DNA from: Lysobacterales bacterium
GTDB lineage: Bacteria > Pseudomonadota > Gammaproteobacteria > Xanthomonadales > Xanthomonadaceae
Direction of reading: 5' to 3'
NCBI GenBank assembly: GCA_016718605.1
Contig: JADKCY010000003.1
Span: forward strand, 806,001-870,000
Length of the DNA: 64,000 nt
In this document: piece after piece, positions 43,468-52,486 of the stretch
How positions within the stretch are numbered: position 1 is the first letter of the stretch
How the letters are laid out: the number at the start of each line of letters is the position of its first letter
Position numbers and translations under genes: made by a program
The notes under the pieces: model-generated
The model's database searches: none
Told to the model about the DNA's origin: nothing
What the model saw: the letters and a program-made list of their open reading frames with translations, nothing else

Positions 43468-46317
43468 TCAGGCGCTGCGCAGCGCCATGAAATCGGGACT
43501 GACAATCAATCGCAAGGCATCCAAGCGGGGTCTTGCCTGTGGCAGCACGGTCAACAACGCGCAACGCTCGTCCTGCAGTCCAGTGATTTCATCGGCCCGA
43601 ACCGCCGGGTTCACTTTGGCCAACCGCTGCAAACGGTCAACTTCACCATCCAGCAACGCCTCGGCTTGCCCCAGCGCCAGTTCGATGCGCTCGCGCGCCT
43701 GTGCTTCCACATCGGCTTGGGTCTTTTCCAGCATGGGAGGCAACAAGGCCGCGAGTATCTTGCGATGCTTGCTGAGATCGAGAGTACGATCTCCCGCCGC
43801 GCGTGCAGCGCGCGCCGACGGCAGAAAGTCATTGCGCAGCGTCAATCGGGTATCGACCACACTGGACAGCGGCAGCGGCGGCAGGAAACGCTCGATATGC
43901 AGCCCTTGGGCGGCGACGCACTCCAGCACATAGACCGCCTCCAAAAGCACACTGCGCGGCGGCAGGCTGTCATCCACCAGTGCGCAAGCATTGCCGGTTT
44001 CCGAGGACAGCAGCAAGGCCTCCGCGTCCAGCAACATGGGATGATCGGCGCGCAGATACAGGAGGTCATCGCGCGCCAAGGCACGCATGCGGCTGAAGGT
44101 GGCCTGCCGCGGGCCGTTTTTCATGTCCTCGAAAGCGTCCAGAGTGACGTATTCAGGGTCGAGCAGCACGATCTCGTTGCCCAGCGGCTCGTTGTGAATC
44201 CCGAACTGTTCCAGCAGTCGCAACGGGTAGTCTTCAATGCCTGCGGCGATGTCATCCAGGGCCAGTGCCTGTTGCAGGCGCCCCGCGCCTGCGCCCCGTT
44301 GACTGGCCAATTCCAGCAGTCGATCACGCCCCTTGTGGATGCGCTCGCTCAACTCGGCATGGTCGCGTTGCGACTGCGCCAGCAATTCATCCAGCGCGGC
44401 GTCGCTCGGCGTTTGCGCCAGCGCCTGCAGGCTTGTACCAAACCGACGCAGCAATTCGCGCCCGTCCGCACAGACCTGACGGAACGCATCGAGGCCGTCG
44501 GCGTACCAGCGCAGCAACGATTCCTGTGCGCTGCCGCTAACGGCACAGGCATGCAGGTGAACATCGCCCTTCTGACCAATGCGATCCAGGCGACCAATGC
44601 GCTGTTCCAGCATGTCGGGATCGAGCGGCAAATCCCAGAAAATCAAATGCTGGGCAAACTGGAAATTGCGCCCTTCGGCACCGACCTCCGAGGAAATTAG
44701 CAGGCGCGCACCTTCCGGATCGGCAAAGTAGGCCGCCGCGCGATCCCGCTGCAGCAGATTCAAATCTTCATGGAAGCGCGCCACCGCAATGCCGCTGCGC
44801 ACGCGCAGGGCGTCTTCCAGTGCCTGCACCTTGGCGCGGGATCGACACAGCAGCAGCGCCTTGGCGGGCGCGATGGCCTCCAATGTGGCCAGCAGCCACT
44901 CGAAGCGGGGGTCGTGGGTGTAGTCATGCTCAGGCTCCACGTGCCCCGCCACACCCAAGTCGGCCAGCGCTTCGGCGCGCAGTCGGCCCAACAGCGCGGG
45001 ATCGGCTTGCTTGTCGTTGAGATACTCGATGTGTGGCTCGCGCACCGGAAATCCACCCACCGCCGCACGTCGATTGCGCACCATCACGCGTCCCGTGCCA
45101 TGGCGGTCGATCAGCGCTTCGACCAATTTCCAGCCTGCCGCCTTATCACCGGATTGGATGGTCGCCAGCGACTTCGCCAACACATCGGGCTCGCTGGCAA
45201 ACAGTTCATCGAGCAGCTGGGTTCCATTGGCGTCCGGCGCGTGGCCCTCGAGCAAGGCATCGGTAATCGAAGACAGGGCTAGATGCCGATCCGATTCCGC
45301 CGTGAAGTGTTCAAGATTGTCGTAGCGCGCAGGATCCAACAGACGCAGACGCGCAAAATGGCCGCTGCGCCCCAGTTGCTCCGGGGTCGCGGTGAGCAGT
45401 ATCACGCCCGCAGTCTGTGTCGCCAGCGCCTCGACCAGACTGTATTCCCGCGAGGGTGCATCCGGGGTCCATGCCAAGTGGTGGGCTTCGTCAACCACAA
45501 GCAAGTCCCACCCCGCTTCCAGCAATTGTGCGGCGCGCTTTTTGTCGCGCGCCAACCAGTCCACGGCCGCGATCACGCATTGCTCGTCTTCGAACGGATT
45601 GGCCGTCGTATCAACTTCCGTAATGGCTTCGCAGCGTTCTTCGTCATACAAGGCGAAGCGCAGATTGAAGCGCCGCAACAGCTCGACAAACCACTGATGC
45701 GTCAGGCTTTCCGGGGTCAGAATCAACACCCGCTTGGAGCGCCCAGTGGCCAGCTGCTGGGCGGTAATCATGGCGGCTTCGATGGTTTTTCCAAGCCCCA
45801 CTTCATCGGCCAACAACAAGCGAGGCTGACGGCGCTCGGCGGCCAGTTCAGCCACGCGCAACTGGTGCGGAATCAAGTCGATCCGCGCGCCCAGCACGCC
45901 CCAACCGGGATGGCGCTGCGCTTCGGCACGTCGGCGCAGCACTTCACGACGCAACTCGAACTGCGGATTGCGATCCACTCGCCCACCCAGCAGACGGGCA
46001 TCCGCCATCGATACTGGCTGCTCGGCATCGAGCAGCCCCTCGTGCAAGCTCTGCCCTGCAACACCATACAGATAGAGGCCATCCTGCAAACTGACACTCT
46101 CGACGACATGCTCGATGCCCTCGGCACGCAGCTTGTCGCCAACGCGAAACTCGGCGCGGGTGAGGGGGGCGGTTTCCATCGCGTACTGGCGGACCACGCC
46201 ACTACCGGTGAAAACAATCTGCACGCTGCGGCCAATCAGGCGCATCACCGTGCCCAGGCCGAGCTCGGGCTCGGCGGTCGACAGCCAACGCTGTCCAGGA
46301 ACATAGAGGGGATTCAT
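43468..46317 (-). CDS. rapA: RNA polymerase-associated ATPase RapA
   Basis: Swi2/Snf2-type translocase that recycles RNA polymerase after transcription. The 949-residue protein opens with the RapA N-terminal domains (YVPGQRWLSTAEPELGLGTV), has Walker A DEVGLGKT at 171-178, DEAH at 276-279, LLTATPEQLG (motif III), SSEVGAEGRNFQFA and the arginine-finger motif QRIGRLDRIGQ in the second RecA lobe, then the long RapA C-terminal region. Length and domain order match E. coli RapA. It is divergent from the Ser/Thr kinase gene across about 220 bases. Confidence 0.96.
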   Translation of the reverse strand: MNPLYVPGQRWLSTAEPELGLGTVMRLIGRSVQIVFTGSGVVRQYAMETAPLTRAEFRVGDKLRAEGIEHVVESVSLQDGLYLYGVAGQSLHEGLLDAEQPVSMADARLLGGRVDRNPQFELRREVLRRRAEAQRHPGWGVLGARIDLIPHQLRVAELAAERRQPRLLLADEVGLGKTIEAAMITAQQLATGRSKRVLILTPESLTHQWFVELLRRFNLRFALYDEERCEAITEVDTTANPFEDEQCVIAAVDWLARDKKRAAQLLEAGWDLLVVDEAHHLAWTPDAPSREYSLVEALATQTAGVILLTATPEQLGRSGHFARLRLLDPARYDNLEHFTAESDRHLALSSITDALLEGHAPDANGTQLLDELFASEPDVLAKSLATIQSGDKAAGWKLVEALIDRHGTGRVMVRNRRAAVGGFPVREPHIEYLNDKQADPALLGRLRAEALADLGVAGHVEPEHDYTHDPRFEWLLATLEAIAPAKALLLCRSRAKVQALEDALRVRSGIAVARFHEDLNLLQRDRAAAYFADPEGARLLISSEVGAEGRNFQFAQHLIFWDLPLDPDMLEQRIGRLDRIGQKGDVHLHACAVSGSAQESLLRWYADGLDAFRQVCADGRELLRRFGTSLQALAQTPSDAALDELLAQSQRDHAELSERIHKGRDRLLELASQRGAGAGRLQQALALDDIAAGIEDYPLRLLEQFGIHNEPLGNEIVLLDPEYVTLDAFEDMKNGPRQATFSRMRALARDDLLYLRADHPMLLDAEALLLSSETGNACALVDDSLPPRSVLLEAVYVLECVAAQGLHIERFLPPLPLSSVVDTRLTLRNDFLPSARAARAAGDRTLDLSKHRKILAALLPPMLEKTQADVEAQARERIELALGQAEALLDGEVDRLQRLAKVNPAVRADEITGLQDERCALLTVLPQARPRLDALRLIVSPDFMALRSA

Positions 46318-46538
46318 CGGCGCATTTTACGTTGCGCGATGCCCAGTGGCGAAAAACTTCTCGGTCGGACCATGAAACCACCGCTTCCTTCGATCAAGGC
46401 CACGCATCGTTGAACCGCAAGGTTGCGCCGCCGGCCAGACGCTTTTTCCCAAGCGTGAGCCAGTCGTCCGCCAGGTAGCGTTGATCGGTTTACACTTTGG
46501 AACATTTTGTGAATTTTCCGGCAACTGCAGGATGGGCA

Positions 46539-49043
46539 GTGATTGAGGTAAGCGGCTATCACGTCAGTGAGCAGATCGGGCGCGGCGGCATGGCGACGGT
46601 TTACCGTGCGCGGCAGGTTCTGCTGGATCGGGAGGTCGCACTCAAGGTGCTTGCGCCGGAATTGGCGCGCGATTCCGCGCAAGCGGCGCGCTTTCTGCAG
46701 GAGGCGCGCGTGCTGGCGGCCATGCAGCATCCTGCCATCGTGCCGGTCTATGACGTCGGCGTAACCGACGCCGGCCTGCACTATTTCTCGATGCAATTGC
46801 TGACCGGCGGCGACCTTGCCCAACGCATCCGCGCCGGACTGCCCGGGGAAAGCCTGTATCGCATCATCCGCATGCTCTGCGCGGCGCTGGGTTACGCGCA
46901 CTCGCGCGGCTGCGTGCATCGCGATGTCACCCCCAGCAATGTGCTGTTTGACGCCAATGAGCGCCCCGTCCTGACCGACTTCGGGATCGCCAAGGCGGCG
47001 TTCGGGTCGGCAGGTCTCACGGCGGAGGGCTTCAGCATCGGCACCAGCCGCTACATGAGCCCCGAACAAGCGCGCGGCATGGCGGTAGACGCACGCTCGG
47101 ACATCTACAGCTTCGGCGTCATCCTCTATGAAATCCTGACCGGGCAGCCGCCTTTTCCCGGCAGTGATGCGTTTGCGGTCGCCTATGCGCACGTCAACAC
47201 GCCGATACCGCCATTGAGTGAGGCACAAAGCCGATGGCGCCCGGTCATTGAAGGCTGTCTCGCCAAGACGCCGGAGCAGCGTTTCCCGAATTGCGCCGAA
47301 CTGTTGCGCGCAATTGACTTGGTGATCGGCAAGCGCCCCGTCGAACACACGCCGATTCCACCACCCGCACGCACGGTCAGCGGAGCGAGCGCAGCGCAGG
47401 TGATGGCCTCATTGCCGACGTCGTCACCGCCGCCATCCGCCGTGCCGATGCCGACGATGCCACGTGAGGCGGTAGAGCCAACCCGTGTGCGGCCCGCGAT
47501 CAGCACTACGGTCACTGCCCCGTCGCGGACCCAAACACCAGCCCGCAGTGTACGTGCGCAAGACGCGCCGAGCGCACCGCCATTCGTTGGTCCTTTACGC
47601 GCGATCCCGCGGTCCACGCTTGTCGCCGGGCTGGGACTCGGCCTCGGTTTGGTGGCGATCATCAGCCTGGCGTGGTGGCTTGGCAGACAAGCCAATGGCC
47701 CGACGAACGACACGCCTCCCACCGAAACAGCACTGCCAGCGGTTGCTGAAACGTCTGAGGAGCAAGCAAGCGCACAGCGGCGCCCGCCACAAACCAGCTT
47801 GGACCGTATCGGTCTCGCAGAAGCGGAGGCACGCGACGATGCAACCCCTACTGAAGATGCGATCGAAGAGGTCACCGAGAGCATCGCGCTGGATAGCCTC
47901 CCCACGGTGCGCGATCCGGTGTTGGACTTTCTGGCCATGGGACGCGCCAATCTGGAGGCGGGCCGGTGGCTCGAACCCCCGCAACGCAACGCACTGGATC
48001 GCTGGCGCACGGTATTCCTGATCGAGGCCGACAACGCCAGTGCAATCGATGGCCTGCGCGCGTTGGCCGATGCCTGCGCGCAAAAGGCCGAAGCGGAGCA
48101 GATGGATAGTGCCGCGTGGTTAGCCGACCTGGACTGCCTTCGCAAGGTCGCCGCGAGCCACCCCAAACTCCAGGATGCAGCGATTCGTGCCGATGATCTG
48201 CTGAAGCAGCGTGAAGCCGCACTGATCCAGCAGGTGGAGCACGCCATCACGCAATGGAATCGTGCAGATGCGGAGCAAGCACTGGCATCCCTGGCAGCTA
48301 TCGGTAGCCAGCATCCACGACTGAGTGCGCTGCAAAAGACCGCGCGTGGTCTGGGAGAGCCCGGCTATGCCTTCCACGACAAATTGAACGACGGTCAGGC
48401 GGGCCCGTCCTTGCGCGTGATCAGCGCCGGATTGGCCATCAGCGAACGGGAAATAACGGTCGGCGAATTCACGCAGTTCTGGCGCGCGACGGATCGCGCC
48501 CGCCTTGCCCCCCCCAGTTGCCGAGACCGCGAGTCGTTCTTCCGGAGCAGCAAAACCCGAACCTGGCAGGCACCGGGATTTGCCCAGGACGCAGAACATC
48601 CGGTGGTTTGCGTCAATGTAGCCATGGCCGAAGCCTACGCCGACTGGCTAAGTCAGCAGACGGGCGAACGCTACCGCTTGCCGGCGCGTACCGAACTGGC
48701 TGGCTTGCTGCCAAAACGCGCCGCCTGCAATGACAATCGCCGCGATGCGCAAGCCCATCGTGCTTGGGAAGCCCGCGAGGCGGCATCCTGCGACGATGGT
48801 GCCGCATGGACACGCGCAGCGAAGGCAGGAACCACCGGCGCGCACGGTTTGCGTGGTCTGGACGGGAATGTGCGCGAGTGGCTCAGCGACTGCGCCAACA
48901 GTCAGTGCTCGGAGCACATCGCGCTGGGCGCAAGTTGGTACTCCGGCGACGACGAGCCCGTCAGTGCAGGCTTTGCAGTCGACCCTGGCTTCAATACCAT
49001 CGGAATCCGACTGGCGCGGGAAATACGCTCGGCGGCGCGCTGA
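46539..49043 (+). CDS. Membrane Ser/Thr protein kinase with C-terminal FGE-sulfatase-like domain
   Basis: About 834 residues. The Hanks-type kinase domain (7-270) has the glycine loop GRGGMATVY from 14, ATP lysine K36, catalytic H127-R128-D129 and DFG at 147-149. The loop reads HRDVTPSN, with Thr where eukaryotic-type kinases usually have Lys. A Pro/Thr-rich linker, one membrane helix at about 362-383 and an Ala/Glu-rich coiled region follow. Residues from about 625 form a formylglycine-generating-enzyme-like domain (ISEREITVGEFTQFW, HPVVCVNVAMAEAYADWL, RLPARTELAG, LDGNVREWLSDC), presumably periplasmic and perhaps a ligand sensor. GTG 46539 is chosen for its AGGA site and family start; TTG 46497 and GTG 46509 are alternatives. 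Confidence 0.88.
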   Translation: MIEVSGYHVSEQIGRGGMATVYRARQVLLDREVALKVLAPELARDSAQAARFLQEARVLAAMQHPAIVPVYDVGVTDAGLHYFSMQLLTGGDLAQRIRAGLPGESLYRIIRMLCAALGYAHSRGCVHRDVTPSNVLFDANERPVLTDFGIAKAAFGSAGLTAEGFSIGTSRYMSPEQARGMAVDARSDIYSFGVILYEILTGQPPFPGSDAFAVAYAHVNTPIPPLSEAQSRWRPVIEGCLAKTPEQRFPNCAELLRAIDLVIGKRPVEHTPIPPPARTVSGASAAQVMASLPTSSPPPSAVPMPTMPREAVEPTRVRPAISTTVTAPSRTQTPARSVRAQDAPSAPPFVGPLRAIPRSTLVAGLGLGLGLVAIISLAWWLGRQANGPTNDTPPTETALPAVAETSEEQASAQRRPPQTSLDRIGLAEAEARDDATPTEDAIEEVTESIALDSLPTVRDPVLDFLAMGRANLEAGRWLEPPQRNALDRWRTVFLIEADNASAIDGLRALADACAQKAEAEQMDSAAWLADLDCLRKVAASHPKLQDAAIRADDLLKQREAALIQQVEHAITQWNRADAEQALASLAAIGSQHPRLSALQKTARGLGEPGYAFHDKLNDGQAGPSLRVISAGLAISEREITVGEFTQFWRATDRARLAPPSCRDRESFFRSSKTRTWQAPGFAQDAEHPVVCVNVAMAEAYADWLSQQTGERYRLPARTELAGLLPKRAACNDNRRDAQAHRAWEAREAASCDDGAAWTRAAKAGTTGAHGLRGLDGNVREWLSDCANSQCSEHIALGASWYSGDDEPVSAGFAVDPGFNTIGIRLAREIRSAAR

Positions 49044-49096
49044 TCCCACCAGAATTTCTCCTCACCCCTTTCTCCCCACTCGACAGGCAGACCTCC

Positions 49097-49888
49097 ATGA
49101 AGCTGATCTTTCCCAATGGTGAACATGGCGCGGTGTTGCTCAGCGCTGGGCGCAATCGACTGGGCTCGAGCGAGCAAGCACTGATCCGACTGCAGTCGGC
49201 TGGCATCCAGCCAGAACACTGCGAATTGGAGTTGGCGGGCAGTACCGCCACGGTCCGACTGGGATCGTCGCATGGCGTTGTCACTGCCAATGGTCAGCCG
49301 GTTGCTGACGGCCATGTCCTGCATCCCGGGGATGCCTTCGCGGTCGCCGGAGTTGCCTGCCGACTGGTTGCAGTGGAGCGTGCGGCAGCCGTTTCGACAC
49401 CCAAGCCTGCACAGATTGACGACAGTGGCGCCACCCGTGTCCGTGCGGCACTGCCCAAGTACGTACTGCGCGGAGTCTCGGGCGCAACATTCGGCAAGAC
49501 CTTTCCGGTCGTCGCACCCACCGTCATCGGTCGCCAACACGATTGCGACATCGCGATTGCCAGTGAGGAAATTTCACGCCGTCACGCGCAGGTCAAACCG
49601 ACACCCGACGGCTTGCTGGTAGAAGATCTCGGTTCGTCGAATGGCACCTACATCAATGGTTCTCGCGTGCAGAGCGGCTTGCTGAAGGCTGGTGATGAGC
49701 TGCGACTGGATGCGGTGCGCTTCATGTTGGTCGTGCCTGGCAAGGAAATCGCCAATACCAACGCGCACGCACCAAGCACCACCTCCGCGCCTGCCCAAGT
49801 ACGCCAAGGCAATGCAGGCATGATTGCAGGCATCATCATCGCAGCGCTGGCGATCGCCGCTGCGACCTACTGGTTTGCATTGCGCTGA
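49097..49888 (+). CDS. Membrane protein with two FHA domains
   Basis: A 263-residue protein. The N-terminal FHA-like domain (about 10-95: NRLGSSEQALIRLQSAGIQPEHCELEL) is degenerate. The second FHA domain (about 125-215) is canonical, with the phosphothreonine-binding residues in VIGRQHDCDIAI, EEISRRHAQV and DLGSSNGTYING. A single membrane helix at about 238-260 ends the protein, so the FHA domains face the cytoplasm. Lying 53 bases after the kinase gene, it is the likely phospho-reader of that kinase. This partnership is inference from adjacency. Confidence 0.9.
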   Translation: MKLIFPNGEHGAVLLSAGRNRLGSSEQALIRLQSAGIQPEHCELELAGSTATVRLGSSHGVVTANGQPVADGHVLHPGDAFAVAGVACRLVAVERAAAVSTPKPAQIDDSGATRVRAALPKYVLRGVSGATFGKTFPVVAPTVIGRQHDCDIAIASEEISRRHAQVKPTPDGLLVEDLGSSNGTYINGSRVQSGLLKAGDELRLDAVRFMLVVPGKEIANTNAHAPSTTSAPAQVRQGNAGMIAGIIIAALAIAAATYWFALR

Positions 49889-49929
49889 ATCACACCGCAC
49901 GCCACCATCGGGAGCGGCGCCTGTCGAAC

Positions 49930-51348
49930 TCATCGCACAGGCGCCAGTTCCAGCACACGCAGATACGGCGGTGAGCCGGCATACGACAAACCCGTCATCA
50001 GACTCCAGCCTGCGCTGGTCAAAGCACGTTGTGCTTGCACGCTGATCTGCCCGTTGCTGATCACGCTACGCTGCGGGTGCTGCCATAGCGCCTGCTGAGC
50101 AAACCAGCGTGCGGTATCCGCAGTCCAACTCAAGTAATCGACAGGCAGAGGCAGGACACGTTCGCCATCCCGCGTCTGGTAACTGAGTACCGCGCCCAGT
50201 CCGATCCATGTGCCGCCCTCGGCACGCTCGCCCAAATAGGCTTGCGTGAGTTTCAGGGTGTTCACGACATAGCGTGCCTCGACCTCGTTCTGGGCCATCA
50301 AGGCGGCATCGAGGACGTCACTGCAGCCTGCGGTGATTCGCATCGCTGCAATGCGATCCGTCAATTCGGTCTGCAAGGTCGGCGAGAAGCGTGCGAAGTG
50401 CAGAAACTGGAAGCGTTGATCCTCGTCCGCACAATGCGGTGCCAAGGCCTCGTCATTGCGCTGGCGCAGGTCCTCTATCGGCAGTTCAAGCACCACGCGA
50501 TTGACCGTGCTGGCAGTGTCGAGAGTAGTGGTCACCAAGGGGTCCAGTAAACCCATCGCCTGACCAACGCCCAGCTTGCCCACCGTCGCCGCCCACGCCA
50601 GTTTGTCGAGACGCTCGCGGAGCACGGGATTACCGGAGTAAGGGTCAACACCGAGTCGTGCCGCCAGCGCCCGCTTGGCCGAACCAAAGCCCAGTTCGCT
50701 CTTGGCAAGGCGCCCGACCTCCTCACCGATGTTGCCGAACCAACTGTCTTCCGCAGTCTCAGCCCTGCGTGTGGCGGTCAGCGGAGCGTCGGCATCATCG
50801 TAAGGCGAGCCGTCATGGCTGATGCGCTGGTCGGCACGCGAACCAAGCCGCTGAGCCTGGCGCGCAAGCTTGATCACACGCTCACTGAAAAATCGCCAGA
50901 CGCCCATAGGCAATCCGCGGAGCGAGGTCTCGGGCTCGCGCGCCACATTGACCACGGCGCGGATCGGCGCGGTCACTGCCATGGCTCCGCTCTTCACCAG
51001 AGCCTGCGTTACCGATTCACTGTAGAGCGCTTCCAGAGCGGGGATTTCACCCACACGGATTGCGAGCAACTCAACACTTTCCGCGCGCAGCTCGCCCCAT
51101 GCCGTCTCGATGACGAAGCTGGCTTGCAATCCGTGCACCGCTGCCGCTGGTCGAACCCGATAACCCGGACCGTTCAACAGCGCCGGGATGACCAGATCAG
51201 CCGCTGCCAACGCAGGTTCCGACTCGAATGGCAGCGCGTCGCGAGAATCGTGCATCGCGTTGTCTGCTGCGTGCATGGGAAGCGCGCTCATCCACAGTGC
51301 CGCAGCGAAGCAGGCTCTCACAACCAACTGCACACCACCTTGCCGCAT
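49930..51348 (-). CDS. Exported protein of unknown function
   Basis: A 472-residue protein that I do not recognise. It has an N-terminal signal peptide (MRQGGVQLVVRACFAAALWMSALPMHAAD) and a mostly helical mature region containing PIRAVVNVAREPETSLRGLP, GSAKRALAARLGVDPYSGNP, FARFSPTLQTELTDRIAAM and AYLGERAEGGTWIGLG. Two mature cysteines are visible (APHCADED, AGCSDVLD). No enzyme motif was found. Its start overlaps the end of tdh by 31 bases, so it is probably translated from the same message, although a functional link with threonine degradation is not evident. It converges on the FHA gene. Confidence 0.75.
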   Translation of the reverse strand: MRQGGVQLVVRACFAAALWMSALPMHAADNAMHDSRDALPFESEPALAAADLVIPALLNGPGYRVRPAAAVHGLQASFVIETAWGELRAESVELLAIRVGEIPALEALYSESVTQALVKSGAMAVTAPIRAVVNVAREPETSLRGLPMGVWRFFSERVIKLARQAQRLGSRADQRISHDGSPYDDADAPLTATRRAETAEDSWFGNIGEEVGRLAKSELGFGSAKRALAARLGVDPYSGNPVLRERLDKLAWAATVGKLGVGQAMGLLDPLVTTTLDTASTVNRVVLELPIEDLRQRNDEALAPHCADEDQRFQFLHFARFSPTLQTELTDRIAAMRITAGCSDVLDAALMAQNEVEARYVVNTLKLTQAYLGERAEGGTWIGLGAVLSYQTRDGERVLPLPVDYLSWTADTARWFAQQALWQHPQRSVISNGQISVQAQRALTSAGWSLMTGLSYAGSPPYLRVLELAPVR

Positions 51349-52352
51349 TGCCCAGACTCCATCAGCTCGAAACCACGCTGGAAGTCATCAATCGGCAACT
51401 GGTGCGTCAACACCTTCTGCAACGGAAACCCGGTCAGCACCATCTGCGTCATCTTGTACCAGGTCTCGTACATCTTTCGGCCGTAGATACCTTGCAATGT
51501 CAGACCCTTGAAGATGATCTTGTCCCAGTCGATACCAGCGCCTTGCGGCAGAATACCCAACAGCGCGATCTTGCCGCCGTGGTACATACAATCCAGCATG
51601 TCGGCAAAAGCACGTGGATTGCCGCTCATCTCCAGACCCACGTCGAAGCCTTCCATGTGCAGGTCCTTCATCACCTCCTTGAGCGAGGTATGCGCGACGT
51701 TGACGACACGCGTCGCACCCATGTCGGCAGCGAGTTTCAGGCGGTAGTCATTGACGTCGGTGACCACCACGTTGCGGGCACCAATGTGCTTGCAGATGCC
51801 CGCCGCGATGATGCCGATCGGCCCGGCACCGGTGATCAGCACGTCTTCGCCAATAACATCGAACTCCAACGCGCAGTGTGCGGCGTTGCCGTAGGGATCG
51901 AAGAACGCCGCCAGCTCACTGGAAATCTGATCGGGGATCGGCCACAGGTTGGAAGCCGGCACCGCGACAAACTCGGCGAAGGCACCATTACGGTTGACAC
52001 CGATACCCACCGTATTCGGACAAAGATGCTGCTTGCCCGCACGGCAGTTGCGACAGACGCCGCACACGATGTGACCTTCGGCGCTGACCCGCTGACCCAG
52101 TTGATAGCCCGTGACTGCGCTGCCGAGCTCCACAATGCGGCCAACAAACTCGTGACCGATGACCAGCCCCGGACGGATCGTGCGCTGACTCCACTCATCC
52201 CACTTGTAGATGTGCAGATCGGTGCCGCAGATCGCGGTCTTTTCCAGCTTGACAAGCACTTCATTGGGGCCGATCTGCGGCATCGGCACCTCTTCCATCC
52301 AGATGCCCTTGCTGGCTTCACGTTTGACCAAGGCTCTCATCAGGTTGGCCAT
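51318..52352 (-). CDS. tdh: L-threonine 3-dehydrogenase
   Basis: Zinc-dependent NAD dehydrogenase converting L-threonine to 2-amino-3-oxobutyrate. The 344-residue protein shows catalytic zinc ligands C42 (KTAICGTDLHIY) and H67-E68 (VIGHEFVG), the structural zinc set C97, C100, C103, C111 (CGVCRNCRAGKQHLC), and the Rossmann loop GAGPIGIIAAG. The segment GVNRNGAFAEF is also typical of Tdh. ATG 52352 follows GGAG; ATG 52340 is possible. No kbl gene (the usual partner) is next to it. Confidence 0.96.
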   Translation of the reverse strand: MANLMRALVKREASKGIWMEEVPMPQIGPNEVLVKLEKTAICGTDLHIYKWDEWSQRTIRPGLVIGHEFVGRIVELGSAVTGYQLGQRVSAEGHIVCGVCRNCRAGKQHLCPNTVGIGVNRNGAFAEFVAVPASNLWPIPDQISSELAAFFDPYGNAAHCALEFDVIGEDVLITGAGPIGIIAAGICKHIGARNVVVTDVNDYRLKLAADMGATRVVNVAHTSLKEVMKDLHMEGFDVGLEMSGNPRAFADMLDCMYHGGKIALLGILPQGAGIDWDKIIFKGLTLQGIYGRKMYETWYKMTQMVLTGFPLQKVLTHQLPIDDFQRGFELMESGQCGKVVCSWL

Positions 52353-52486
52353 GGGCCGACTCCACGGTGACGGGGGCGCGCAGTATAGAACCGCTCGGCT
52401 GAGTCGCAGCCGACGCTGGCCAAACAGGCAACGCCAGCGACGTCCCGGATTGCCGCAGCAGACTGCGCTCGCATACCCTGCAGGAC

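Noticed and set aside
43414..44700. 428-codon plus-strand frame opposite rapA
   Set aside because: Shadow of RapA; composition dominated by Gln, Arg and Ala without domain signatures.
46314..47348. 344-codon minus-strand frame covering the rapA-kinase gap
   Set aside because: It crosses the divergent promoter region and the conserved kinase domain; no homologous motif.
47183..48250. 355-codon minus-strand frame inside the kinase gene
   Set aside because: Low-complexity Ser/Arg/Ala translation opposite the Pro/Thr-rich linker of the kinase.
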